Assembly (NCBI GenBank): GCA_945859965.1
Contig: CAMAPG010000003.1
Span: forward strand, 1-43,977
Direction of reading: 5' to 3'
DNA from: Opitutus sp. GAS368
GTDB taxonomy: Bacteria > Verrucomicrobiota > Verrucomicrobiia > Opitutales > Opitutaceae
DNA: 43,977 bases
Below the pieces are notes generated by a model. The model searched no databases, was not told the DNA's origin, and saw only the letters and a list, made by a program, of their open reading frames with translations. Positions 23,091 to 33,845 of this stretch are shown one piece after another (position 1 is the stretch's first letter; each line of letters opens with the position of its first letter). Both the position numbers and the translations under genes were made by a program.

Positions 23091-25283
23091 ATGTCTGCCG
23101 TTTCTGCACCCGTTATTACTGTCGTTACCGACAAAGCCAAGGTTTCGCCGGTCAACGCGAAAGAACGTCCTTTTCCTCTGGAGTGGACGCGCAACATCGG
23201 CATTGCCGCGCACATTGATGCGGGCAAGACCACGACGACCGAGCGCATTCTCTTTTATTCCGGCGCTGTCCATAAGATGGGCGAAGTCCATGAAGGTACC
23301 ACGGTGACCGACTGGATGGAACAGGAGCGCGAACGCGGCATTACCATCACGGCGGCCGCCATTTCCTGTGCTTGGAACGCCTCGTGCGGTCCTTGGAAGG
23401 GGATCAAGCAGCGGATCAATATTATCGACACTCCCGGACACGTGGATTTCACGGCCGAGGTCGAACGTTCCCTCCGCGTCCTCGACGGCGCAGTTGCGGT
23501 GTTCGATGCCGTTTCCGGCGTGCAGCCCCAATCTGAAACGGTTTGGCGCCAGGCGAACAAATACCGGGTGCCGCGCATTGCATTCATCAACAAGATGGAT
23601 CGCGTGGGCGCCGATTTTCACCGCGCGATCGATGATATCCGCACGAAGCTGAAGGGCAACGCGCACGCGCTGTTCCTGCCGATCGGCAAGGAAGAAAACT
23701 TCAGCGGCCTGATCGACTTGGTGCAGATGATCGCCTATATTTTTGATGATACCAAGGATCCGCTTGGTCTCGTTCCCGTAACGGCGGCGATCCCGGACGC
23801 TTTGCTGGCTGAAGCCAAAAAATTCCGCGAGAAGCTGATCGAGGCGGTTTCCGATTACGATGATGTGATCGCCGAAAAATATCTTTCCGGTCAGGAGATC
23901 AGTGTCGAGGAGTTCACGCTCGCGGTCCGCAAAGCGACCATCTCGCTCAATTTCTGCGGCGTTATCCCTGGCTCGGCCTTCAAAAAGAAGGGCATCCAGC
24001 GCTTAATCGACTGCGTCGTTAATTACCTTCCGAGCCCTATCGACGTTCCGCCGATGAAGGGGCAGGACAGCGATGGCAAAGAAGTCGAGGCTGTCGTCAA
24101 CGACAAGGCCAAGATGGCTGGTCTCGCTTTCAAACTCTGGACCGATCCGTTCGTCGGCAAAATCGTTTTCTTCCGCGTCTACACCGGCGTGGTGAAGAAG
24201 GGGATGTCGATGTACAATCCGCGCACGCGCCGTGGTGAACGCGTTTCCCGGCTCGTGCTCATGCGCGCGATGGACCGTGAGGAAATCGACCTCGCTTACT
24301 CGGGCGACATCTGTGCGCTGGTCGGCGTCAAAGAGGTCATCACCGGAGACACGCTCTGCGACGAAGATTTCGACATTCGTCTCGAACCACCGTCATTCCC
24401 GGAGCCCGTCATCTCGATGTCGATCGAGCCGAATTCGAAGGCCGACCAGGAAAAAATGGGCACTGCTTTACAGCGGCTTGTGGCCGAGGATCCGACCCTC
24501 CGCGTTTCTACCGATCCGGATAGCGGTCAGACCATTCTTTCCGGTATGGGCGAGCTCCATCTCGAAATCATTCTCGATCGGATGAAGCGTGAGTTCAAGG
24601 TCGAGGCCACCTCCGGCAAGCCACAGATCGCCTACCGCGAGACGATCACCGTTGCCTCCGAGGGCGAGGGCAAGTTCATCCGCCAATCGGGCGGCAAGGG
24701 CCAGTACGGTCATGTTTGCATTACGCTCGAGCCGAACGGAAAGGGTAAGGGCATCGAAATTACCAATGAGACGGTCGGCGGCTCGATCCCGAAAGAATTT
24801 ATCAAGCCTGCCATCGAGGGGATCAAGGAAGGTACCAATAACGGTGTCATCGCTGGCCATCCTGTGGTCGATATCATCGTCAAGATTACCGATGGTTCCT
24901 TCCACGAGGTCGATTCGTCGGAGCTCGCGTTCAAAATGGCCGGGATCTTTGCGTTCAAGGACGCGATGAAAAAGGCCACCCCGATCCTGCTCGAACCCAT
25001 CATGGGCGTCGAGGTCACCACTCCCGAGGAATATCAGGGCGATCTCATCGGCGACATCAACCGTCGCCGCGGCCGCATCAACGGCATGGAGAACAAGGCT
25101 GGCGCATGCATCATCGATGCGCAGGCGCCGCTCGAGACCCTCTTCGGTTACGTCACCGACATTCGCTCGCTTTCGAAGGGCCGCGCCAGCGCGGGTATCA
25201 CCCCGTCGCATTTCGAGCAGGTGCCAAATTCACTTCTGCAAAAAATCGTCGAGTCCACCGCCAAGGGCCCGTCCCGCACTTAA
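23091..25283 (+). CDS. fusA: Elongation factor G
   Basis: [24 protein letters not shown]...[46 protein letters not shown]. The track start is an upstream TTG at 23085. Confidence 0.98.
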   Translation: MSAVSAPVITVVTDKAKVSPVNAKERPFPLEWTRNIGIAAHIDAGKTTTTERILFYSGAVHKMGEVHEGTTVTDWMEQERERGITITAAAISCAWNASCGPWKGIKQRINIIDTPGHVDFTAEVERSLRVLDGAVAVFDAVSGVQPQSETVWRQANKYRVPRIAFINKMDRVGADFHRAIDDIRTKLKGNAHALFLPIGKEENFSGLIDLVQMIAYIFDDTKDPLGLVPVTAAIPDALLAEAKKFREKLIEAVSDYDDVIAEKYLSGQEISVEEFTLAVRKATISLNFCGVIPGSAFKKKGIQRLIDCVVNYLPSPIDVPPMKGQDSDGKEVEAVVNDKAKMAGLAFKLWTDPFVGKIVFFRVYTGVVKKGMSMYNPRTRRGERVSRLVLMRAMDREEIDLAYSGDICALVGVKEVITGDTLCDEDFDIRLEPPSFPEPVISMSIEPNSKADQEKMGTALQRLVAEDPTLRVSTDPDSGQTILSGMGELHLEIILDRMKREFKVEATSGKPQIAYRETITVASEGEGKFIRQSGGKGQYGHVCITLEPNGKGKGIEITNETVGGSIPKEFIKPAIEGIKEGTNNGVIAGHPVVDIIVKITDGSFHEVDSSELAFKMAGIFAFKDAMKKATPILLEPIMGVEVTTPEEYQGDLIGDINRRRGRINGMENKAGACIIDAQAPLETLFGYVTDIRSLSKGRASAGITPSHFEQVPNSLLQKIVESTAKGPSRT

Positions 25284-25303
25284 ACCCTCGTTCTTTTTTC
25301 GTC

Positions 25304-25612
25304 ATGAAAGGCCAACGCATTCGCATCAAACTCCAGGGCTTCGACTATCGAGTCATCGACCAGTCGGCCACGGAGATCGTCGAGACCGCCAAGCGCTCCG
25401 GCGCCCGGGTCTCCGGCCCCATCCCTTTGCCGACCCGCATCGAGAAGCTCTCCGTGAACCGCTCGCCGCACGTCGACAAGAAGTCCATGGAGCAGTTCGA
25501 GACGCGCACGCACAAGCGTCTCATCGACATCATCGAACCCACCGCGCAAACGGTGGATGAACTCAAGAAACTCAATCTCCCGTCCGGCGTAGATATTACC
25601 ATCAACGTCTAA
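25304..25612 (+). CDS. rpsJ: 30S ribosomal protein S10
   Basis: [48 protein letters not shown]; the track start 25106 is inside fusA. Confidence 0.98.
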   Translation: MKGQRIRIKLQGFDYRVIDQSATEIVETAKRSGARVSGPIPLPTRIEKLSVNRSPHVDKKSMEQFETRTHKRLIDIIEPTAQTVDELKKLNLPSGVDITINV

Positions 25613-25720
25613 GACTGACTTTAACTCAACGTTAGCAGCTGCCTGTGTGCCTTCCGGCACCGCCAGGTTTCGACTAATGTAGGTCCCTTAAACGGAAACT
25701 ATCCACCTACCGCTTAGCCC

Positions 25721-26374
25721 ATGATCTCATCGCTTCTCGGCAAAAAAATTGGCATGACGCAGGTCTACGACGCTCAAAACGTCCTGGTCCCCGTCACTGT
25801 GGTTGAAGCTGGACCCTGCTCAGTGGTCCAAGTCAAAACCGTAGAAACCGACGGCTACAACGCCGTCCAAATCGGCTTCTCCACCAAGAAGGCCAAAAAC
25901 ACGAGCAAGGCTGAACTCGCCCACGCGAAAAAAGCCGGCCTCGACAACGCCCCCCGCGTCCTTGGCGAAGTCCGCCTGACTGCCGCCTCCACGCTCAAAG
26001 TGGGTGATGTCGTCACGGTCGCGACCTTCGCGGAAGGCCAGTTCGTCGACGTCATCGGCGTCTCGAAGGGCAAAGGTTTTCAAGGCGTCGTGAAGCGATT
26101 CCGGGTTGCGGGCGGTCCTGCCACGCACGGATCGATGTTCCATCGCCGCATCGGCTCCATCGGTATGCGCCAGACCCCTGGTCGCACCTGGAAAAATCAA
26201 TCGATGCCCGGCCACATGGGCAGTGACGCCCGCACGGTGCAGAACCTGCGCGTTGTGAAAGTCATCGCCGACAAGAACCTCATTTTGGTGAAGGGCGCGA
26301 TCCCTGGTGCGAATGGCGACGATGTCCTCGTTCGCTCCGCCATCAAGGGCCAGCCCAAGGCCGTCAAAGCCTAA
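25721..26374 (+). CDS. rplC: 50S ribosomal protein L3
   Basis: LLGKKIGMTQVYD...HGSMFHRRIGSIGMRQTPGRTWKNQSMPGHMG. Confidence 0.98.
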   Translation: MISSLLGKKIGMTQVYDAQNVLVPVTVVEAGPCSVVQVKTVETDGYNAVQIGFSTKKAKNTSKAELAHAKKAGLDNAPRVLGEVRLTAASTLKVGDVVTVATFAEGQFVDVIGVSKGKGFQGVVKRFRVAGGPATHGSMFHRRIGSIGMRQTPGRTWKNQSMPGHMGSDARTVQNLRVVKVIADKNLILVKGAIPGANGDDVLVRSAIKGQPKAVKA

Positions 26375-26392
26375 CCCGGAGACCGCACAACC

Positions 26393-27028
26393 ATGAAATT
26401 CACCGTTTTCAGTTCCGACGGAAAGACGAGCAGCGAAAAAGATTTCGCCAATCTTCCCACCTTCGAAGGCGACAAAGGCCTTCAGGCGGTCAAGGAAGTC
26501 ATCGTCGCCATCAACGCCAACAACCGCCAGGGCACGCACTCCACGAAAACCCGTGGCGAAGTCCGCGGCGGCGGCAAAAAGCCGTGGCGCCAGAAGGGCA
26601 CCGGTCGCGCCCGCGCCGGTTCCATTCGCTCCCCGCTGTGGGTGGGCGGCGGCGTCGTGTTCGGTCCGAAACCGCGCGACTATTCCAAGAAAATCAATGC
26701 TAAGGTAAAGGCGCTGGCTTTCAGCCGCGCGTTGTTCGATCGCGCCACGGCCGGGGAAATCGCCGTCATCGAGGCGTTCGATGCCAAGGTCAAGAAGACC
26801 AAGGCGATCAATATCGTCGTTTCGCTGATCGCCCCGAAGGGCAAAGTGCTCCTCGTCGATGCTCCCTTCGCCGTCGAGACTGCACGCGCTTCCCGCAACA
26901 TCGAGCGCGTCTCGCTACAGGATGCCGCGAAGCTCAACACCCTCGATCTCGCGCAATACAAGAAGATCATTGTTAGTACCAAGGCGCTCGAGGCCATCAT
27001 CGCCCGCGTCAACGGAGGAAAGAACTGA
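26393..27028 (+). CDS. rplD: 50S ribosomal protein L4
   Basis: [56 protein letters not shown]. Confidence 0.97.
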   Translation: MKFTVFSSDGKTSSEKDFANLPTFEGDKGLQAVKEVIVAINANNRQGTHSTKTRGEVRGGGKKPWRQKGTGRARAGSIRSPLWVGGGVVFGPKPRDYSKKINAKVKALAFSRALFDRATAGEIAVIEAFDAKVKKTKAINIVVSLIAPKGKVLLVDAPFAVETARASRNIERVSLQDAAKLNTLDLAQYKKIIVSTKALEAIIARVNGGKN

Positions 27029-27309
27029 TGCAAGCCGACAAAGTATTAAAACTCGTCCGTCTCACGGAAAAATCCAACAAGCTCAGTTCCGAGCTTGGCC
27101 AGTACACCTTTGAGGTTTTCTCGAGCGCCACGAAGCACACCGTCGCCACCGCCGTCGAGCAGACCTTCAAGGTCACAGTGCGTCGCGTGAACATCCAGAA
27201 TTACCGCGGCAAAAACAAAAAGAGCCGCCAGGGCCGCCCCAGCACGACCTCCGACTTCAAGAAGGCGATCGTAACGCTCAAGGCCGGCGACAAAATCGAG
27301 CTCGTCTAA
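27028..27309 (+). CDS. rplW: 50S ribosomal protein L23
   Basis: 93 aa; LTEKSNKL...YTFEVFSSATKHTVATAVEQTFKVTVRRVN. Confidence 0.95.
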   Translation: MQADKVLKLVRLTEKSNKLSSELGQYTFEVFSSATKHTVATAVEQTFKVTVRRVNIQNYRGKNKKSRQGRPSTTSDFKKAIVTLKAGDKIELV

Positions 27310-27342
27310 TCACGACTTCGTTCGATCCGGAGAAAAACCACC

Positions 27343-28212
27343 ATGGCTATCAAATCCTTTCGTCCTCTCACGCCTTCCGGGCGCTTCACCCAGCTCAACC
27401 AGGTGACGGGCATCCTCACAAAGAAGCGCCCCGAGCGCGGTCTCACGGAGCCCAAGCCCAAGACCGGCGGCCGCAACAACAACGGCCGGCTCACGTCGCG
27501 CCATCGCGGCGGCGGCCACAAGCAGCTGTACCGCGTGATCGATTTCAAGCGCGACATCATCGACATGCCGGCCCGCGTGCAGGCGATCGAGTATGATCCG
27601 AACCGCACGGCGCATCTCGCGCTGGTGGCCTATTCGAATGGCGAAAAGCGCTACATCCTCGCACCCGAGGGCCTGATCGTCGGCGCCACCATCGTGGCGG
27701 CCAACAAGGCGACGACGAACGACTTCCTCGTCGGCAACAATTTCCCGCTCTCGCTCATTCCTCCGTCCACGAAAGTGCACGCGGTTGAGCTCATCCCTGG
27801 CCGCGGCGCTCAGATCGCCCGCTCCGCCGGTGCTGCGCTTGAACTGATCGCGGTCGAAGGCGACCAGGCACAATTGAAAATGCCCTCGGGCGAATTCCGT
27901 TTTGTCCACGCGAACTGCCGGGCGACGATCGGCATCGTTGGCAACGGCGACCACAACAAACAATCGCTCGGCAAAGCCGGCCGCGCCCGCTGGCTTGGGA
28001 AGCGTCCTCATGTCCGCGGTGTCGCGATGAACCCGGTCGACCATCCGAACGGTGGCGGTCAGGGTAAATCCAAGGGTGGTGGCGGCCGCCAGCAGCTCGT
28101 TTCTCCCTGGGGCCAGCTCGCCAAGGGTTTCCCAACCCGTCGCCGTTCGAAGCTCTCGAACAGCATGATCATTGTCCACCACAACGGCCGCAAGCCGCGC
28201 GGCGGGAAATAA
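27343..28212 (+). CDS. rplB: 50S ribosomal protein L2
   Basis: GGGRNNNGRLTSRHRGGGHKQLYRVIDFKR-type sequence and VAMNPVDHPNGGGQGKSKGG. Confidence 0.98.
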   Translation: MAIKSFRPLTPSGRFTQLNQVTGILTKKRPERGLTEPKPKTGGRNNNGRLTSRHRGGGHKQLYRVIDFKRDIIDMPARVQAIEYDPNRTAHLALVAYSNGEKRYILAPEGLIVGATIVAANKATTNDFLVGNNFPLSLIPPSTKVHAVELIPGRGAQIARSAGAALELIAVEGDQAQLKMPSGEFRFVHANCRATIGIVGNGDHNKQSLGKAGRARWLGKRPHVRGVAMNPVDHPNGGGQGKSKGGGGRQQLVSPWGQLAKGFPTRRRSKLSNSMIIVHHNGRKPRGGK

Positions 28213-28231
28213 CCCCTAGCATTTTCGCACC

Positions 28232-28507
28232 ATGGCACGTTCCATCAAAAAAGGCTTCTTCGTTGATTACCACCTGCTCGAAAAAATCGAGAAAGCGGTC
28301 AAAACCGGCGCCAAGAAACCCATCCAGACCTGGTCCCGCCGCTCGACGATCACGCCTGATTTTATCGGGCACACGTTTAGCGTGCACAACGGCAAGATCT
28401 TCACCGCCGTCTACGTTACCGAAAACATGGTGGGTCACAAACTCGGCGAGTTTGCCCCGACGCGCATCTTCAAGGCGCACGGTGGCATGACGCGCAAAGA
28501 AATTTAA
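28232..28507 (+). CDS. rpsS: 30S ribosomal protein S19
   Basis: [22 protein letters not shown]...[45 protein letters not shown]. Confidence 0.98.
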   Translation: MARSIKKGFFVDYHLLEKIEKAVKTGAKKPIQTWSRRSTITPDFIGHTFSVHNGKIFTAVYVTENMVGHKLGEFAPTRIFKAHGGMTRKEI

Positions 28508-28580
28508 TTTTTAACTGAATCAAAATCGAAAAGGGTAGGGCGCCACGCGCCGCTATCGCCGAAACCGGAATCACACCATC

Positions 28581-28922
28581 ATGGACGTTCAAGCTCTCAC
28601 CCGTTACGCGCGTATGTCGCCGAAGAAAGTGCGCGAAGTCGTGCGCACCATCCAGGGCCGCAAGGCCACGGAAGCCGTCGATTATCTGACGCTCATCCCG
28701 CGCAAGTCGGCGCGCCTCATCGCCAAGACGCTCAAAAGCGCCATCGCGAATGCCGAGAACAACAACAATCTCTCGGCCGACAGCCTCACCGTCAAAAGCG
28801 CCATCGTCGAAAACGGTCCCGTGCTTAAACGTTTCAAGGCTGGTGCCCGCGGCACCGCAATGCCCCGCCGCAAGAAAATGTCCCACATCCGCATCATTCT
28901 CTCGGACGGTAACTCCAACTAA
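28581..28922 (+). CDS. rplV: 50S ribosomal protein L22
   Basis: [27 protein letters not shown]...[20 protein letters not shown]. Confidence 0.97.
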   Translation: MDVQALTRYARMSPKKVREVVRTIQGRKATEAVDYLTLIPRKSARLIAKTLKSAIANAENNNNLSADSLTVKSAIVENGPVLKRFKAGARGTAMPRRKKMSHIRIILSDGNSN

Positions 28923-28930
28923 CTTTCACC

Positions 28931-29563
28931 ATGGGCCAAAAAACCAATCCGATCGGTTTCCGTCTTGCCGTCCGCCGCAACTGGCAGTCCCGCTGGTTCG
29001 CCACGAAGAAGGATTTCCCCAAGCTGCTCCTTGAGGATCAAGTCATCCGCACCAAGCTGATGGAGAAGCTGAAGCAGGCCTCCGTGCCGCGCATCTTCAT
29101 CGAGCGCGCCTCCAACCGCGTCCGCGTCAAGATTTACACCGCCCGTCCCGGCATCGTCATCGGCCGCAAGGGCCAGGAAATCGAGAAGATCAAGGAAGAG
29201 CTCGCGAAGCTCACCGGTAAGGAAATCCTGCTCGATATTCAGGAAGTGAAGAAGCCCGAGATCGAGGCCCAGCTCGTGGCCGAGAACGTCGCGCTGCAGC
29301 TCGAACGCCGCATTGCCTTCCGTCGTGCGATGAAGAAGGCGGTTGAAATGGCCATGGCGCTCGGCGCCGAAGGTATTCGTATCCAGTGCTCCGGTCGTCT
29401 TGGTGGCGCGGACATCGCCCGTCGCGAATGGCAGCGCAAAGGCCGCGTGCCATTGCACACCCTGCGCGAAAACATCGATTACGGCTTTTCCGAGGCCCTC
29501 ACGGTTTACGGCAAGATCGGCGTGAAATGCTGGATCTGCAAAAAAGAGGCCGACGCCGCCTAA
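28931..29563 (+). CDS. rpsC: 30S ribosomal protein S3
   Basis: [24 protein letters not shown]...[19 protein letters not shown]. Confidence 0.98.
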   Translation: MGQKTNPIGFRLAVRRNWQSRWFATKKDFPKLLLEDQVIRTKLMEKLKQASVPRIFIERASNRVRVKIYTARPGIVIGRKGQEIEKIKEELAKLTGKEILLDIQEVKKPEIEAQLVAENVALQLERRIAFRRAMKKAVEMAMALGAEGIRIQCSGRLGGADIARREWQRKGRVPLHTLRENIDYGFSEALTVYGKIGVKCWICKKEADAA

Positions 29564-29572
29564 TTCAAGCAC

Positions 29573-29649
29573 GCTAAGTTTTAAGCGGTAAGAGCGTAAG
29601 CCAACCCGACGCCGCCCAAACTTAAAACTTACACCTTAAACCTTACAGC
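29573..29649. repeat. AT-rich inverted repeat in rpsC-rplP spacer
   Basis: gCTAAGTTTTAAGcggtaagagcgtaag ... aaCTTAAAACTTACaccttaaaccttacagc; arms 29574-29585 and 29621-29632 match 11/12. Confidence 0.55.
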
Positions 29650-29660
29650 TCACTCCTCTC

Positions 29661-30083
29661 ATGGCTCTCGCTCCCGCCCGTACCAAATACCGCAAGTCCC
29701 AGAAGGGCTCCCGCGCCGGCAATGCCAAGCGCGGCAACACGCTCGCTTTTGGTGAGTTCGGCCTGCAGTCGCTGACTCGCGGACCGATGACCGGCCAGCA
29801 GATCGAAGCGGCTCGTGTCACGATCTCCCGCCACTTGAAGCGCAAGGGCAAACTCTGGATCCGTGTTTTCCCCCACAAGCCCGTCACCAAGAAGCCAGCC
29901 GAAGTGCGCATGGGTTCCGGTAAGGGCCCGGTCGAATACTACGTGGCGGTCATCAAACCCGGCGCCGTGCTCTTTGAGCTCGCCGGTGTTTCGCCGACCA
30001 TCGCGAAAGAGGCCTTCCGCCTCGCCGATGCCAAACTGCCTTTCCACTGCCGGTTCATCTCCCGCGACGCCGCGGTGGTCTGA
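29661..30083 (+). CDS. rplP: 50S ribosomal protein L16
   Basis: [30 protein letters not shown]...[31 protein letters not shown]. Confidence 0.97.
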   Translation: MALAPARTKYRKSQKGSRAGNAKRGNTLAFGEFGLQSLTRGPMTGQQIEAARVTISRHLKRKGKLWIRVFPHKPVTKKPAEVRMGSGKGPVEYYVAVIKPGAVLFELAGVSPTIAKEAFRLADAKLPFHCRFISRDAAVV

Positions 30084-30114
30084 GGCCGCTCCCACTTTTA
30101 ACGCACTGTCTGCC

Positions 30115-30321
30115 ATGACTTCGAAAGAAATCCGCGAACTCGCTCCCGCCGAGATCACCACCAAGCTTCGCGAAACCCGCGAACAACTTCTCCAGCTCCG
30201 CCTGCGTAAGCAGACCGGCCAGGTCGAGAAGACCCATGAGTTGCGCACGCTCCGCAAGGACATTGCCCGCCTCGAGACCTTCCTCACCCAGAAGAACCAG
30301 AAAGCCCCCGCGGTCGCCTAA
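30115..30321 (+). CDS. rpmC: 50S ribosomal protein L29
   Basis: [57 protein letters not shown] (68 aa); the track start 29863 overlaps rplP. Confidence 0.95.
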   Translation: MTSKEIRELAPAEITTKLRETREQLLQLRLRKQTGQVEKTHELRTLRKDIARLETFLTQKNQKAPAVA

Positions 30322-30350
30322 GACGCACCCGGGCCAACCGAATTATCGCC

Positions 30351-30731
30351 ATGTCCTCACCCACTTCCGGTTCGCGCAACCAGCGCAAGACCCAGCTCGG
30401 TTTCGTCTCCAGCCGCTCTGGCGACAAGTCCGTCAAGGTCACCATCGCTTACAAGACGCCGCATCCTCTCTACCACAAGGTCGTCAATCGTCAGACGGTT
30501 CTACACGTTCACGATGAAAAGAACGAGACCAAGGTGGGCGACAAGGTCGAGGTCATGGAGACCCGTCCTCTCAGCCGCCTGAAGCGCTGGCGCGTCGTCT
30601 CGATCGTGCAACGGGCCGTCACCACGGATGCCGTCGCGATCACCGAGGCGGATGTTGCCGCCCAAGTGCCGACCAAGACCACCGTCGCGAATGCGTCTGC
30701 TGCCAAAGCGAGCGCTCCCCAGAAGGCCTAA
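30351..30731 (+). CDS. rpsQ: 30S ribosomal protein S17 with C-terminal extension
   Basis: RKTQLGFVSSRSGDKSVKVTIAYKTPHPLYHKVVNRQTVLHVHDEKNETKVGDKVEVMETRPLSRLKRWRVV. Confidence 0.96.
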   Translation: MSSPTSGSRNQRKTQLGFVSSRSGDKSVKVTIAYKTPHPLYHKVVNRQTVLHVHDEKNETKVGDKVEVMETRPLSRLKRWRVVSIVQRAVTTDAVAITEADVAAQVPTKTTVANASAAKASAPQKA

Positions 30732-30767
30732 CTGTTTATTTAATCCAATCCTCCCAGGAGGTCCGCC

Positions 30768-31133
30768 ATGATCCAACTGCGTTCCATTCTCGAAGTCGCC
30801 GATAACACCGGCGCCCGTCGTGCCGCCATGATTAGCCGCAAAGGCCAAATCACCGACACTGCTGGCGTGGGCGACATCATCACTGTCCACATCAAGGAAA
30901 GCACCGCGGACGCCACCGTGAAGAAGGGCGAGGTCGCCAAGGCCGTCGTCATTCGCACCAAGGCGGCGGTCCGTCGCGCCGACGGCAGCTACCTGCGTTT
31001 CGACAGCAACGCCATCGTCATCATTGATGCGACGAGTAATCCGAAGGGCACCCGCATCTTCGGGCCCGTCGCTCGCGAACTGCGCGCGAAGAACTTCATG
31101 AAGATCATCTCGCTCGCTCCGGAGGTCCTCTAA
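30768..31133 (+). CDS. rplN: 50S ribosomal protein L14
   Basis: [26 protein letters not shown]...[26 protein letters not shown]. Confidence 0.98.
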   Translation: MIQLRSILEVADNTGARRAAMISRKGQITDTAGVGDIITVHIKESTADATVKKGEVAKAVVIRTKAAVRRADGSYLRFDSNAIVIIDATSNPKGTRIFGPVARELRAKNFMKIISLAPEVL

Positions 31134-31134
31134 A

Positions 31135-31398
31135 ATGCAAAAGTTTCACGTAAAACGCGGCGACTCGGTCGTCATCATCGCCGGCTCCCAGAAGGGCAAG
31201 TCGGGCAAAGTGCTCGAGATTCTCGCGGCCAAGCAACGCGCCCGCGTTGAAGGCATTGCGATGATCAAGCGCCACCTCAAGAAGTCCCAGGAGCATCCGC
31301 AAGGCACGATTGCCGAGCGTGAAGGCTCTGTCCACATCTCCAACCTCATGCTCCAGGCCACTTTCGATGCGAGCAAACGCAAGAAGCCCACAGCCTGA
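31135..31398 (+). CDS. rplX: 50S ribosomal protein L24
   Basis: FHVKRGDSVVIIAGSQKGKSGKVLEI; 87 aa, between rplN and rplE. Confidence 0.95.
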   Translation: MQKFHVKRGDSVVIIAGSQKGKSGKVLEILAAKQRARVEGIAMIKRHLKKSQEHPQGTIAEREGSVHISNLMLQATFDASKRKKPTA

Positions 31399-31504
31399 GC
31401 ACTGCGCGCTTGCCAACCTCATCGTCCGCCTGCGTTACTGATCCTTTTTCCCTTTCAACCACCACTCTCAACGCCTCCGGGTCGGAAATCCGGTCGCCCT
31501 ATCA

Positions 31505-32083
31505 ATGAGCAGTTACACTCCCGTCCTTAAAAAACTTTATTACGAGCAGATCATTCCTGAGCTCGTGAAAGCCCGCGGCTACAAGAACAAGCATCAAGTG
31601 CCGAAGCTTGTTAAAATCAATCTGAACACCGGCATCGATGCGGAAGCCGACAAGAATCAGATCGCCGACATCGCCCGCGACATGGGCACGATTGCCGGGC
31701 AAAAGCCGGTGCTTTCGCGCACCCGCAAGGCCATCTCGAACTTCAAGCTGAAGCCCAATCAGGTCACGGGTTGTCATGTCACCCTCCGCGGCACCGCGAT
31801 GTGGGAATTCCTCTATCGCCTGCTTTCCGTGGCGCTCCCGACCATCCGCGATTTTCGCGGCGTGTCGCCGAAGCTCGATGGCCAGGGCAATTACAACCTC
31901 GGCATCACCGATTTCACCATTTTCCCCGAAATCACCGTGGAAAACGTCAAGAAGACCATGGGCCTCGACATCACGATCGTCACGACGGCTGACACCGACG
32001 AAGAGGGCCGCGAGCTCCTTCGCCAGCTCGGCATGCCGTTCCGCCGTTCCGAGACCGCCGCTCCCAAGTCCAACGCCGCCTAA
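31505..32083 (+). CDS. rplE: 50S ribosomal protein L5
   Basis: [20 protein letters not shown]...[18 protein letters not shown]...[29 protein letters not shown]. Confidence 0.97.
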   Translation: MSSYTPVLKKLYYEQIIPELVKARGYKNKHQVPKLVKINLNTGIDAEADKNQIADIARDMGTIAGQKPVLSRTRKAISNFKLKPNQVTGCHVTLRGTAMWEFLYRLLSVALPTIRDFRGVSPKLDGQGNYNLGITDFTIFPEITVENVKKTMGLDITIVTTADTDEEGRELLRQLGMPFRRSETAAPKSNAA

Positions 32084-32097
32084 ACACCCGTACCGCC

Positions 32098-32403
32098 ATG
32101 CCGAAGACGTCCGCCATTCAGCGCAACAAGAAGCGCATCAGACTTTCCGACAAGTACAAAGCCAAGCGTGCTGAGCTCAAGGCCATGCTGGCCAACCCGG
32201 CCACGACCGATGTGGAGTTCTACGCCGCGCAGAAGAAGCTGCAGAAGCTTCCGCGCAACTCGTCGCCCACGCGTATCCGCAACCGCTGTTCCATGAGCGG
32301 CCGTCCGCGTGGCTTCCACCGCAAGTTTGGTGTTTCGCGTATCCAATTCCGCGAACTCGCTCTCGCCGGCAAGATCCCCGGCGTCACAAAGTCCTCCTGG
32401 TAA
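32098..32403 (+). CDS. rpsN: 30S ribosomal protein S14 (long, zinc-free type)
   Basis: 101 aa; [51 protein letters not shown]; lacks the CxxC pairs of the short form. Confidence 0.97.
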   Translation: MPKTSAIQRNKKRIRLSDKYKAKRAELKAMLANPATTDVEFYAAQKKLQKLPRNSSPTRIRNRCSMSGRPRGFHRKFGVSRIQFRELALAGKIPGVTKSSW

Positions 32404-32480
32404 ATTTCCCGGCCGCGGGGGTAAGTGCACCTCTGGTGCATCGGATATGACCCACGGCCACATTAAACACTAACATCCAT

Positions 32481-32873
32481 ATGACCGACCCGATCAGCGA
32501 TTTCCTCACCCGCCTGCGCAACGCCAGCAAGGCCCGTCTCGAAGAGTGCGTCATGCCGCACTCCCAACTCAAGGAAGGCCTCGCGGCCATCCTCAAGGCC
32601 GAGGGCTACGTCCTCGATCACTCGAATGGCACCGACAAGCTCGGACACAAGGCCCTCGTCGTGAAAATGAAGTACGTCGACAACGCCCCGGCCATCACCG
32701 GCCTGACCCGCGTTTCGTCGCCTGGCCGTCGTCTCTATTTTGGTTATACTGAAATTCCGCGCGTGCTCAATGGCCTCGGCATCAGCATCCTCTCGACCTC
32801 CAAGGGTCTCATGAAGGACGCCGATTGCCGTCGCAACAAGGCCGGTGGCGAACTCGTCTGTAACATTTGGTAA
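32481..32873 (+). CDS. rpsH: 30S ribosomal protein S8
   Basis: MTDPISDFLTRLRNASKARLEE...YTEIPRVLNGLGISILSTSKGLMKDADCRRNKAGGELVCNIW. Confidence 0.97.
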   Translation: MTDPISDFLTRLRNASKARLEECVMPHSQLKEGLAAILKAEGYVLDHSNGTDKLGHKALVVKMKYVDNAPAITGLTRVSSPGRRLYFGYTEIPRVLNGLGISILSTSKGLMKDADCRRNKAGGELVCNIW

Positions 32874-32886
32874 GGAATCCTGCACC

Positions 32887-33426
32887 ATGAGCCGCATTGG
32901 TAAACAACCCGTTCACATCCCGGACAAAGTGAAGGTCGATATCAAGGATATGACCGTCCACGTCGAGGGACCCAAGGGCAAGGTCACGAAGACCTTCGCA
33001 CCCGTCGTTAAAATTTCCGTGACCGATAAAAAGGTCATCGTTGCTCCCACTGCGGACGACAGCCGTTTCGCCAAGGCGATGTATGGCACCGTCCGTTCGG
33101 TCATCGCCGGCATGGTCAAAGGAGTCTCCGTGGGCTACACCAAGGAGCTCGAAATCCAGGGCGTTGGTTTCAAGGCCAACCTCAAGGGCAAGCAGCTCGA
33201 TCTGGCGCTGGGCTTTTCCCATCCGATCCTGATGGACATCCCCGACGGGATCAAAGTCACGGTCACCGACCAGACCAAGCTGAAAGTCGAAGGTGCCGAC
33301 AAACAACTCGTCGGCGCCGTGACCGCGGAAATTCGCAGCTACTATCCGCCCGAGCCTTACAAGGGCAAGGGTGTCCGCATCGTGGGCGAACGCGTCCGCC
33401 GCAAAGAAGGCAAAACCGTCGCTTAA
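32887..33426 (+). CDS. rplF: 50S ribosomal protein L6
   Basis: MSRIGKQPVHIPDKVKVDIKDMTVHVEGPKGKV...PEPYKGKGVRIVGERVRRKEGK. Confidence 0.97.
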   Translation: MSRIGKQPVHIPDKVKVDIKDMTVHVEGPKGKVTKTFAPVVKISVTDKKVIVAPTADDSRFAKAMYGTVRSVIAGMVKGVSVGYTKELEIQGVGFKANLKGKQLDLALGFSHPILMDIPDGIKVTVTDQTKLKVEGADKQLVGAVTAEIRSYYPPEPYKGKGVRIVGERVRRKEGKTVA

Positions 33427-33473
33427 GGCTGACGCGCATTGCAGACCTCCAATCTCAAAATTTCGATTTCATC

Positions 33474-33836
33474 GTGAATACCATTCGCAAAGCCAGCCTG
33501 CTCCAGAAGCGTCGCTGGCGCATCCGCAAGAAAGTCACCGGCACCGCCGCCCGCCCGCGTCTCTGCGTGCGTTTCAGCACGAAACACATCTACGCGCAGG
33601 CCATCAACGACGAGGCCGGCAGCACGCTCGTGTTTCTCGGCACGCTCGATCCCGAGCTCCGCAAGCAGAAGCTTCAGGCCAATCTGGCCGGGGCCAAGGC
33701 ACTCGGCGTGGCTTTCGCCACCAAGGCCAAGGCCGCAGGCATCGCGTCGGTCGTATTCGACCGCAGCGGCGCCCGTTACCATGGCAAAGTTAAACAGTTC
33801 GCTGACGCCGCCCGTGAAGGCGGCCTCGTATTCTAA
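33474..33836 (+). CDS. rplR: 50S ribosomal protein L18 (GTG start)
   Basis: [37 protein letters not shown]...[27 protein letters not shown]. Confidence 0.95.
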   Translation: MNTIRKASLLQKRRWRIRKKVTGTAARPRLCVRFSTKHIYAQAINDEAGSTLVFLGTLDPELRKQKLQANLAGAKALGVAFATKAKAAGIASVVFDRSGARYHGKVKQFADAAREGGLVF

Positions 33837-33845
33837 TCCTCGCCT

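Noticed and set aside
23091-25283. Apparent Cys-containing insertion ([15 protein letters not shown]) in EF-G switch region
   Set aside because: E. coli EF-G has a loop of similar length at this point (FWSGMAKQYEPHRIN), so it is not a real insertion.
25613-25720. Hairpins in rpsJ-rplC spacer (GTGCC-TTCC-GGCAC; GTAGGT...ACCTAC)
   Set aside because: Short stems that could occur by chance in high-GC DNA; no distinguishing evidence for an L4/S10-leader-like element.
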